Assembly: GCF_021044425.1 (NCBI RefSeq) | Contig: NZ_JAJNEC010000004.1 | Coordinates: forward strand, 892,605-956,604 | DNA: 64,000 nucleotides | Reading direction: 5' to 3' | Origin: Niabella pedocola | GTDB lineage: Bacteria > Bacteroidota > Bacteroidia > Chitinophagales > Chitinophagaceae | In this document: in pieces, positions 9,431 through 16,803 of the stretch | Layout: each line of letters begins with the position of its first letter | How positions within the stretch are numbered: position 1 is the stretch's first letter | The notes under the pieces: generated by a model | The model's input: only the letters and a program-made list of their open reading frames with translations | What the model was told of the DNA's origin: nothing | Database searches by the model: none | Position numbers and translations under genes: made by a program

Positions 9431-12400
9431 TTAGTGGAAAGTTATGTTCAGGCCCACATTGTATACCCTTTGTAAGGGATATCCTAACCCGTTACCGGCC
9501 ATTTCCGGGTCCCACATTTTAAACTTACTGAACGTAAGCAGGTTGAGCGCATTTACATAAATCCTTAAGTTGTTTGCCTTCAATTTGTCCTGGATGCTTT
9601 TCGGCAGGGTATAACCCAGTTCTACCTGTTTCAGCCTGAGAAAAGCGCCGTTGCGCATCCACCAGGTACTGGCCTGCGTATTATTTCCCTGTTCAATAGA
9701 AGTACGGTCATCTTTTTCGCTTAACCGGGGCATCACTGCGTACACATTTTGATTTGACTCGGACCAATAACTATCGGCATAGGCTTTGAGCAGCTGGGTT
9801 TGTCTAAAGAAAGGCATGGTACCGGTGTATAAACCATTACTGCCGAAACCTGCCACATTGATCCAGAATGATTCCCGGGCGATGCCGTTAAAGAAAAAGG
9901 AAACATCAAAATTTTTAAAGCCGGACGAAAGACCGAAGCCATAATTAATTTCAGGCGTGGTAGGATAGCCGATCGGCGCCTTGTCTGCTTCGGTGATCTG
10001 ACCGTCATTATTAATGTCAAGATATTTAATATCGCCTCCCATTGCGCCATCTATAAAGTTTTGCCGGGGCGCGTTGGCAGCTTCTGCGTCATCTATAAAT
10101 AGTTTCTCTGCAATATACCCATACACCTGCCCGATAGGCTGGCCCGCATGCGAGCGGTATTTATCTTTATATACCGGTTCTTCATACACATCATACCGGC
10201 TTTTTGCATAAGTAAAATTGCCCAACGCAGATACCCATAAGTCATTGCCAAACGTTTTCTTATAATCTAGCGAAGCATCGATGCCCCTGGAAGAGGCCTG
10301 GCCCACATTGGCCCGGTTTACAGCAGAAAGCCCCATGGTGGCCGGCACATAAGCCCTGTCCATCAGGATGTTTTTTCTTTTCTGGAGAAAATAATCCGCC
10401 TTTAAATTCAAGCTGTTGAACAGTTCCAGTTCCACGCCATAATTCTGCTGTACAGAAGTTTCCCAGCTAATATTGGGGTTTGCATACCGGTTTACCAGGA
10501 TACCATTTGAAGGAGTGTTTTCTAAAAGGCCAAACCTGTAGGCTCTTTGCGCGCTGTTCATGTTTACTTCCGATAAATAGAAGAACCGGTCATCGGGGCT
10601 GCCGATGGCATCGTTGCCTACCAGGCCATACGTTGCCCTGAACTTTAAATTCGATATCACGTCAATGAAGGGCGTAAAGAATTTTTCGTTGGAAACAGTC
10701 CAGGCAATACCTGCCGACGGGAAGAATCCAAACCGCTTTTCCTTTGAAAAACGTTCGGATCCATTGTATCCGAAATTGAATTCGGCATAATACCGGCTGT
10801 CATAGCCATAGGTTGCGCGGCCCGATACACCAATATTCCTAAAAGGAAGCGATTTCTGAAGGCTGCCCGCATTGGCATTTAAGCGCTGGTTCAGCATATA
10901 GACCAATAATCCACTGACATTGTGCTTGGTGTTGAAGGTTCGATTATAGTCCAGCTGCGACTGCATATAGAAAAAGGTTTCAATCGTTTTTGGGCCCTCC
11001 GAGTAACCCAGGTATTCTGTCCCTTCTGCTTCATTAAGCGGCATCAGGATATATCGATCCGTTGTACGATCGTAACTGGCCACCTGATAAAAATAGGGGT
11101 TATAAAACCGGTTAACATCAAAAAAAGAGGTTCGGTTTGTATTCATCATCGTATTCCAGGTAAGTCCTTTTACAACAGTACTAAGATTCTGTTTCAATTC
11201 CAGCTGCGCCAGCATTAAAGAACGTGAATAATCCCTGTACCCTTTTACCATGTCTGCATACGGATTAATAAAGGGGCCGTTCTGATCGGTTCCGCCAAAC
11301 AGGATATGCCGGGTTTCGATGTTGGCTGAATCCGGGGGGAAGAATGCAGGGTAGGCCACCGGGTTGGCATGCATGGCGCTGTAATACATCTGGTCACCGC
11401 CCGGTACGGGCCCTGTATAGTCATCAAAATTGCCGTTGAGCCGCACCGTCAACATGGTAGATCTTGTAATATCGATATCCACGTTAGAGCGGAGCGTATA
11501 ACTTTTCAAATTAATATTGTTATTGAAATTGTTTCGCCCGTCTACCTTCAGCACACCGTTATCCTTATTGAAAGCACCGGATACAAAATATCTGGCCACA
11601 CCGCCGCCGCCGCTCACATTAAGGTTATAGCGCTGGTTTACTGCATATTTCTTAAACAACATACCGATCCAGTCGTTTTGCGGATATACATACGGGTTGG
11701 CACCAGGAGTGGCAGTGCGTTCAATTTTTTCCTGCGAATACAATAACTGTATATTGCCCCGGGTAGCCCTTGCCTCATTCGCCAGCATCATATAGGTAAC
11801 CGGATCGGCAAGCTCAACCGTTTTAGTGGGTGTAGAAACCGAATTTTCCACCCGCAAAGAAACCTTGGCTTTCCCAACAGTTCCTTTTTTGGTGGTTACC
11901 AGTATAACACCATTAGCGCCACGCGCGCCGTACACGGCGGTGGAGGTTGCATCTTTTAGTATGGAGAAGGTGGCAATATCATCCGGTTGCAGACGCGCCA
12001 GGTCGGTGGGGGTCAGTTCAATCCCATCGATCAGGATCAGGGGGTCGCGCTTATAACCAAAGGTTGTGACACCGCGGATAAAAAATTCGGCATTGTCCCT
12101 GCCCGGCTCCCCGGTACGTTGAAAGGCGATCATACCGGCTACGCGACCAGCCAGCGCAGTGGTAAGGTTACTCGCAGGTATCTTTAGATCTGACGGACTT
12201 ACAGAAGTAACGGCCCCTACTACATCTCTCTTTTTTTGCGTACCAAAACCCACTACTACCACTTCCTCTATCTTCTGCTTTTCCAAATCCGGCTCCAGGG
12301 TAATCGTCATGTCCCGTGCACGGCCTACCTCAATTGTTTTTCCCTTGTATCCCACCGATGTGATCACCAGCGAGTCGGTGTCGGCGTCTACTTCGATCAT

Positions 12401-12922
12401 AAATTTTCCATTGAGATCGGTGGAAGCACCGCGGCTGGTGCCCCTAACGGAAACAGATGCTCCTGCAATCGGTTCTCCATTTTCATTGACCACTTTGCCG
12501 TTTAACACCCAGGAAAGTGGTATTACCCGCTGCTTGTTGCTGGTAATAAGGATTGCCCGGTCCATCAGCTGGTAGGTAAACGGCTGATCTGCAAAACACA
12601 AATCCAACGCCTGTTTCAGCGGCACGTCTTTCAGATTAACAGACAGGTTCCGGGCATTCCGGATCTCCCGAACATCCGCCAAAATGGAATAACCGCTTTG
12701 CCGGCCGATCCGTTCGATAACCGTTTTAAATGGCTCATTTTTGACCTTTAATGTGATCTGCTGAGACCATACCGATGCGTTCACCTTTAAACAAGCGATG
12801 ATCACCAGCAAAATGGTTAATTTCATTGCCAACAAAATTTTTAATTCGGTTCCTTTACAAGCAAAAATGACACGGACAATCCGACACAGGCTGCGGCCTA
12901 TGTAATGAATTTTAAAATTCAT
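9431..12922 (-). CDS. SusC/RagA-family TonB-linked outer-membrane transporter with STN signalling domain
   Basis: This protein (1163 residues as given) imports oligosaccharides or other ligands across the outer membrane together with the SusD protein. A signal sequence is followed by an STN domain (~55-125, with NEPFKTVIERIGRQSGYSI), a carboxypeptidase-regulatory-like domain (~140-225, LNGKVVNENGEPIAGASV), the plug with the SusC signature (LILIDGIELTPTDLARLQPD, then ILKDATSTAVYGARGANGV), and a beta barrel ending in YNVGLNITFH. The STN domain is known in FecA-type receptors to contact a FecR anti-sigma factor, which fits the FecR and sigma genes upstream. An alternative start at 12826 (MKLTILLVIIACLKVNA) would give a more ordinary signal peptide. 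Confidence 0.95.
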   Translation of the reverse strand: MNFKIHYIGRSLCRIVRVIFACKGTELKILLAMKLTILLVIIACLKVNASVWSQQITLKVKNEPFKTVIERIGRQSGYSILADVREIRNARNLSVNLKDVPLKQALDLCFADQPFTYQLMDRAILITSNKQRVIPLSWVLNGKVVNENGEPIAGASVSVRGTSRGASTDLNGKFMIEVDADTDSLVITSVGYKGKTIEVGRARDMTITLEPDLEKQKIEEVVVVGFGTQKKRDVVGAVTSVSPSDLKIPASNLTTALAGRVAGMIAFQRTGEPGRDNAEFFIRGVTTFGYKRDPLILIDGIELTPTDLARLQPDDIATFSILKDATSTAVYGARGANGVILVTTKKGTVGKAKVSLRVENSVSTPTKTVELADPVTYMMLANEARATRGNIQLLYSQEKIERTATPGANPYVYPQNDWIGMLFKKYAVNQRYNLNVSGGGGVARYFVSGAFNKDNGVLKVDGRNNFNNNINLKSYTLRSNVDIDITRSTMLTVRLNGNFDDYTGPVPGGDQMYYSAMHANPVAYPAFFPPDSANIETRHILFGGTDQNGPFINPYADMVKGYRDYSRSLMLAQLELKQNLSTVVKGLTWNTMMNTNRTSFFDVNRFYNPYFYQVASYDRTTDRYILMPLNEAEGTEYLGYSEGPKTIETFFYMQSQLDYNRTFNTKHNVSGLLVYMLNQRLNANAGSLQKSLPFRNIGVSGRATYGYDSRYYAEFNFGYNGSERFSKEKRFGFFPSAGIAWTVSNEKFFTPFIDVISNLKFRATYGLVGNDAIGSPDDRFFYLSEVNMNSAQRAYRFGLLENTPSNGILVNRYANPNISWETSVQQNYGVELELFNSLNLKADYFLQKRKNILMDRAYVPATMGLSAVNRANVGQASSRGIDASLDYKKTFGNDLWVSALGNFTYAKSRYDVYEEPVYKDKYRSHAGQPIGQVYGYIAEKLFIDDAEAANAPRQNFIDGAMGGDIKYLDINNDGQITEADKAPIGYPTTPEINYGFGLSSGFKNFDVSFFFNGIARESFWINVAGFGSNGLYTGTMPFFRQTQLLKAYADSYWSESNQNVYAVMPRLSEKDDRTSIEQGNNTQASTWWMRNGAFLRLKQVELGYTLPKSIQDKLKANNLRIYVNALNLLTFSKFKMWDPEMAGNGLGYPLQRVYNVGLNITFH

Positions 12923-12987
12923 ACATTTGTAATTGTTATGGTTTTAGATAATAAGACTCCCTGTTTTTTTATCCGGGCCTAACATCA

Positions 12988-13011
12988 CCGGAAGTGTTGC
13001 CGCACTTCCGG
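12988..13011 (-). other. Perfect stem-loop between fecR-like and susC-like genes
   Basis: CCGGAAGTG and CACTTCCGG form a 9 bp perfect stem with a 6-base loop in the 111-base FecR-SusC gap. On the minus strand no U-run follows, so it is not a standard terminator for FecR. It may act in attenuation, processing or protection of the susC mRNA. On the plus strand a T-rich stretch does follow, so termination of antisense transcripts is another possibility. Confidence 0.4.
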
Positions 13012-13033
13012 CTTTGTTTTTATGGTTCACCGG

Positions 13034-14230
13034 TTATTCAGTTACATATATTTTTCTTCCTTCCGTTTTAAAATGAATATGACCTACGATTTCCAGCATC
13101 TGCAAAACCCTTGAAAGCGGAACGTCTCTTTCAATTTTGCCGTAAAAAAGATTATCGGGTAGCCGGTCGTACACAAACTCCACATCGTACCATTTCCGGA
13201 TCTGTTCTTCCATGGCTTTAAAATCTGCAGAATCAAATTCAAAGTATCCATCCTTCCAGGCCATGCTCGCTTCCGGATTGCTTTTATCAGTAACGGTGAT
13301 AAGGCCCTTTCCTTTCACAAATGCCGACTCCTGACCGGGTTTCAATATACGGGAAACTCCCGCCCCTGATAATTTAATGCTGCCCTCCAGCAATGTAGTT
13401 TTAATCACAGAGGCATCAGCACCGGTATTGACCACAAAATGGGTGCCCAATACTTCTACCGCCTGGTTATCAGAAACCACCCTGAAAGGTCTGGCAGCAT
13501 CCTTGGCTACTTCAAAATAGACCTCACCGGAGGACTGCACCTGGCGCTCTTGCTTCGAGAACAACACCGGGAACCGCACAGTGGAACCGGCGTTCAGCCA
13601 CAGCTTTGAGCCATCCGGCAATTCAACCCCAGACGCCCCACCAACCGGTGTTGTAAACGTAGTAAATAAGGATCCCTGCGCTGCCTGCTCTTTTGCATCG
13701 GAAACCCGGAACTGTACAATACCTTCTTCCGACCTTGAAATAACAAGACCATTCCTGTTATACAAAATCCCTTTTGAAGTGCTGTCAACCCGCAGGGAGG
13801 AGCCGTCGGAGAAATGAATTACAGCCTTTTCGGTGCCGGGCAGGATTTCCTTTTTACCGGCCATAACGGCCGGAGCCAGCGGCGTCAACCGATCCTGATA
13901 CAGCTGAAACCCGAACCATCCTATTATAAAAACGGCCGCAGCAGCGAGCAGGTACCGTTTTATGGAACCGCCTTTTTTCTTTTCAGCGCCCGTTGCAACA
14001 GTTTCTAACAACAGCGCCCGGATGCGGTCGCTTTGCCCCTTCGTTATTGCCGTTTCCTTTACGGCCTCCGGGTGATGGTATTGCCGGTATATTTCAGCCA
14101 ACAACGTACGGTTGGATTTTCGATTCCGGATATATTCCATCAGTTCGTCTATCTCTTCCGGAAGACATTCACCGGTAACATACCTGCGCATCAGCTCGTC
14201 ATAATAATGGGTATCCTTTTCCATTGACAA
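13034..14230 (-). CDS. FecR-family anti-sigma factor
   Basis: This 398-residue inner-membrane anti-sigma factor is expected to hold the upstream ECF sigma factor until the STN domain of the SusC protein signals ligand. The cytoplasmic N-terminus (~1-95) contains YVTGECLPEEIDELMEYIR. A membrane helix lies at ~96-114 (YLLAAAAVFIIGWFGFQLY). The periplasmic FecR domain spans ~185-290 (GVELPDGSKLWLNAGSTVRF, YFEVAKDAARPFRVVS, VLGTHFVVNT). The C-terminal DUF4974/STN-like module (~325-398) has FEFDSADFKAMEEQIRKWYD and ends in GRKIYVTE. The order sigma, fecR, susC matches the classical trans-envelope set. The gap to sigma is 77 bases. Confidence 0.93.
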   Translation of the reverse strand: MSMEKDTHYYDELMRRYVTGECLPEEIDELMEYIRNRKSNRTLLAEIYRQYHHPEAVKETAITKGQSDRIRALLLETVATGAEKKKGGSIKRYLLAAAAVFIIGWFGFQLYQDRLTPLAPAVMAGKKEILPGTEKAVIHFSDGSSLRVDSTSKGILYNRNGLVISRSEEGIVQFRVSDAKEQAAQGSLFTTFTTPVGGASGVELPDGSKLWLNAGSTVRFPVLFSKQERQVQSSGEVYFEVAKDAARPFRVVSDNQAVEVLGTHFVVNTGADASVIKTTLLEGSIKLSGAGVSRILKPGQESAFVKGKGLITVTDKSNPEASMAWKDGYFEFDSADFKAMEEQIRKWYDVEFVYDRLPDNLFYGKIERDVPLSRVLQMLEIVGHIHFKTEGRKIYVTE

Positions 14231-14307
14231 TACACTTTAGCCGTTAATACTATAATATCCCTCCTCTTTAAAAGAGGGTGGATACAAATTCACATTTTTT
14301 TAAAAAA

Positions 14308-14898
14308 TCAGAAAAATGATAAAAATACAAACAGGACAAGAGGCTGGAAATCGATGTATTTACTCATGTAGTTTTTGATAGCGCGTGTGGCCAGCACCAT
14401 ATGCTCCTTTACGGTATTCTTAGAAATTCCCAGCTCCTGCGCCACGCCGTCGTAGGTTTTCCCCTCATCCCGGCACAGGCAGAATACTTTTTTACGCTGC
14501 ATCGGAAGGCAATTAATGGCATCGGAAAGGATCGCTTCATATTCCTTCCAACGCAATTGCTCTTCGTTGGAGAAGGTTAAGGGAACCGTCATCGTTTTAA
14601 CCCGCTCCGTAATTTCACACTGCCGGGCGTTTTTCTTCAAGGCCTTGAACACACAGTTCCTGGAAATTTTATACAAATAGGCTTGCAGCGACCGGGAACT
14701 ATCGATCCGGTCTCTTACCCGCCAAAGCGTGAGAAATACTTCCTGGAGTACGTCTTCTGCAAGCTCCGGTAATTTCACAAACCGGATCACAAAGGCATAA
14801 AGGCGTTCATGATACAAATCGTATATTTTTGTATAAGCGTGCGTATCGCCATTTCTTAGCCCATCGATGATTGCTGTCTCTTCCAGTTTCATAGACAA
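14308..14898 (-). CDS. ECF RNA polymerase sigma factor, Bacteroidetes SusC-associated type
   Basis: This 196-residue sigma-70 family factor has region 2 at ~20-90 (ELAEDVLQEVFLTLWRVRD) and region 4 at ~130-180 (LPMQRKKVFCLCRDEGKTYD, then VAQELGISKNTVKEHM). It is the first gene of the minus-strand locus and should direct transcription of the SusC/D operon when released from the adjacent FecR protein. The C-terminus ends in a short hydrophobic tail (PLVLFVFLSFF) seen in many Bacteroidetes sigma factors of this group. No clear promoter could be read upstream. Confidence 0.93.
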   Translation of the reverse strand: MSMKLEETAIIDGLRNGDTHAYTKIYDLYHERLYAFVIRFVKLPELAEDVLQEVFLTLWRVRDRIDSSRSLQAYLYKISRNCVFKALKKNARQCEITERVKTMTVPLTFSNEEQLRWKEYEAILSDAINCLPMQRKKVFCLCRDEGKTYDGVAQELGISKNTVKEHMVLATRAIKNYMSKYIDFQPLVLFVFLSFF

Positions 14899-15426
14899 TT
14901 TTTTGGCGTTGATTTCATTGCAAACGAATCGTTTCCGGTTTCAAATTAAGAAAAAGTTTTAAATCGCCATCCTGCACTGTTATGAGGAATATCAGGAATG
15001 ACACGAAAAATAATTATTGAAATATGGATTTCGTCAAAATATTTTTAGCTGGCCTTACGACGCCCGCGGGTACAGATCCGGAACAACTATACCAGTTAAT
15101 ATCATTGTAAGTCAATAACATATAATCGAAACAACGGGCAATAAATCTGCCATTTCAACCTACCCTTCCTGCGAAACAGCCAACTGCTATCGGAACATGA
15201 AACTCCGGTGGAAGCCACTAGGCTTCCTGCATCCGTGGCGCCATTCCGCCATTACAGCGTGCAGCAATACAGTAAAGTGACATATGTATCTTATACTGTT
15301 ACAAAAACGGGGGCGCTCATAATATTCTCCCTCTTTGGAAAGATTATCCGCATAGGTTTTAAGAACAGGGCAATTTTTTTTCTCAGCATTTGAATTGATA
15401 CGCAAGCTGGAGGGGCTGAAATAAAT
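14899..15426. other. Intergenic region without recognisable gene
   Basis: This stretch lies between the divergent sigma gene and the tRNA-Met terminator. Two short antiparallel frames at 15187-15405 and 15208-15393 have no recognisable domain or start context. No repeat or RNA gene was recognised. It presumably contains the sigma-gene promoter. Confidence 0.4.
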
Positions 15427-15451
15427 AAAGCCCGCTATAATAGCGGGCTTT
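15427..15451 (-). terminator. Terminator downstream of tRNA-Met
   Basis: The arms AAAGCCCGCTA and TAGCGGGCTTT form a perfect 11 bp stem with a TAA loop. Read on the minus strand it follows the tRNA by a few bases and is succeeded by a T/A-rich run. Confidence 0.75.
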
Positions 15452-15457
15452 ATCTTT

Positions 15458-15532
<75 letters not shown>

Positions 15533-15634
15533 TTGCAAAGATAGGGGAAAAAACGGAACGCACAAAACAATTGAAAAGAATCTTCACATTTTTATTGTTT
15601 TAATATTCAGCCAATGGTGACGTTTATAAAAAAA

Positions 15635-15671
15635 AGAATGTCAGTTCCGCTGCCTGCGGTGCTGACATTCT
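15635..15671 (-). terminator. Terminator downstream of the RRM protein gene
   Basis: AGAATGTCAG and CTGACATTCT form a perfect 10 bp stem, with an inner CCGC/GCGG hairpin. On the minus strand it is followed by a run of T (15628-15634). It lies about 65 bases after the stop of the RNA-binding protein gene. Confidence 0.8.
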
Positions 15672-15735
15672 CCCCTATTTACCTGCAGTTACCTATCGCA
15701 ATTGCAGTAATCGATGCTTTATTTAAAAAGCGGGC

Positions 15736-16017
15736 TTACCATTTGTTGGCGTAAGAGCGGTTGTTGCTCTTTTCTTCTCTCGGCCGGGCTTCGGTTACTT
15801 TAATTGCGCGTCCGTCTACGGTACCGCCGTCCAGTTCTTTAATCGCTTTCCGAGCCGCCTCATCATCCGGCATCTCTACAAATCCAAAACCACGGCTACG
15901 GCCGGTAGCTTTATCGGTAATAACCCGCGCGGAGCTAACTTCACCATACTCAACAAAAAACTCTCTGAGATCTTCATCGCGAACGATGAAGCTTAAATTT
16001 GAAACATAAATGTTCAT
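15736..16017 (-). CDS. RRM-domain RNA-binding protein
   Basis: This 93-residue cytoplasmic protein consists of a single RNA recognition motif. RNP2 is IYVSNL near residue 2 and RNP1 is RGFGFVEM at ~42-49, with the aromatic residues that stack on RNA present. A charged tail of ~15 residues (REEKSNNRSYANKW) follows. Such single-RRM proteins are common in Bacteroidetes and cyanobacteria and are often cold- or stress-induced; they probably bind mRNA. It is a single-gene unit with a TAnnTTTG promoter element 137 bases upstream and its own terminator. The specific RNA targets are unknown. Confidence 0.93.
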   Translation of the reverse strand: MNIYVSNLSFIVRDEDLREFFVEYGEVSSARVITDKATGRSRGFGFVEMPDDEAARKAIKELDGGTVDGRAIKVTEARPREEKSNNRSYANKW

Positions 16018-16153
16018 AAAAAATGAAAAAATTTAAAATAAAAAATCTTTGAAAAAAACCAGTGTAAGTAGAGGCCTGTAAACCGGATGCAGCGATTGCG
16101 TAGCAGATCAGGTAGCAAACATTACAAAATGTATTCCCTTCAAACGAACCGCG

Positions 16154-16161
16154 CAAAGGTA
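16154..16161 (-). promoter_or_regulatory. Bacteroidetes -7 element (TACCTTTG) of the RRM gene
   Basis: The minus strand reads TACCTTTG, an exact match to the Bacteroidetes -7 consensus TAnnTTTG. Transcription would begin near 16147, giving a ~130-base 5' leader. No clear -33 TTTG is visible, so the call rests on the -7 box and its position. Confidence 0.5.
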
Positions 16162-16618
16162 AGTGGTTACTGTTAGAATCAGAATCTTTTATGACCATCC
16201 GCCTCAATTTTTCGGCGAAGCGGGCATCTTTTTCCATATTTCCCCAACAATACGGCAGGTACTGATCCCATTACCGCAGCACTGCTGCCGGAGATGCCCG
16301 GCAATCATTGAAATAATTCCGGCATTTTTCGTGAAAGGAAATAGCCATACTCCAAAATGCAGCAATATCCGTTGAAACCGCCGTCTTACAAGGCTTTCAA
16401 CGAGATATCCATAGAAGACAGCCAGGCTCAAAAAGGTGCACAGCCGCTCCCGCTTTCCCATCCAATGATGCCCGTTTTCTTTTAACAACTTGTTTTATCA
16501 TTAAATTTTAATAATTTCGCGGCGTTCTTTCAAAGAATAACCGGCAGGTATTGCCGGTTCAATGAGATTTTCATAGAGCTGGTATCAACATTTTTTAACG
16601 AAGTTTTGGACCGGTCTC
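16162..16618. other. Intergenic region between the RRM promoter and the TPP riboswitch
   Basis: No convincing gene is present. An 8 bp perfect hairpin (AACCGGCA / TGCCGGTT, 16540-16560) stands ~60 bases before the riboswitch. The frame 16204-16488 on - lacks recognisable features. Confidence 0.4.
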
Positions 16619-16713
16619 TGGTTCCCGGGGTGCTCGATGTTCTGCGCAAGTGGAGCTGATGGCTGAGATCATACCCGTAAACCTGATCAGGGTAATGCCT
16701 GCGCAGGGAAGGA
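16619..16713 (+). promoter_or_regulatory. TPP (THI-box) riboswitch
   Basis: The conserved pieces of the thiamin pyrophosphate aptamer appear in order: GGGGTGC, a variable P3 arm, GGCTGAGATCATACCCGTAA, ACCTGATCAGGGTAATGCC and GCGCAGGGAA. The TTCCC at the 5' side pairs with GGGAA to close P1. It lies about 90 bases before the start of the TonB receptor gene, where thiamin pyrophosphate binding should lower expression, by terminator formation or by hiding the translation start. Confidence 0.93.
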
Positions 16714-16803
16714 TGGCTCCTTTCTTTTCAGCATTTCCCTCTCATTATTTTTTTTAAAACCCGCTCCGCAAGCCATGCGGAGTCAAAAAAATGAAAAAAA
16801 CAA

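Noticed and set aside
12920..12930. TACATTTG on the plus strand near the first SusC start
   Set aside because: It matches TAnnTTTG but points away from SusC into antisense of FecR, where no gene needs it.
15187..15405. Short frames on both strands upstream of tRNA-Met
   Set aside because: They overlap each other, have no domain or conserved start context, and end close to the terminator.
16204..16488. 94-residue minus-strand frame
   Set aside because: Arg- and Cys-rich, no recognisable features, and overlaps other weak frames; likely chance.
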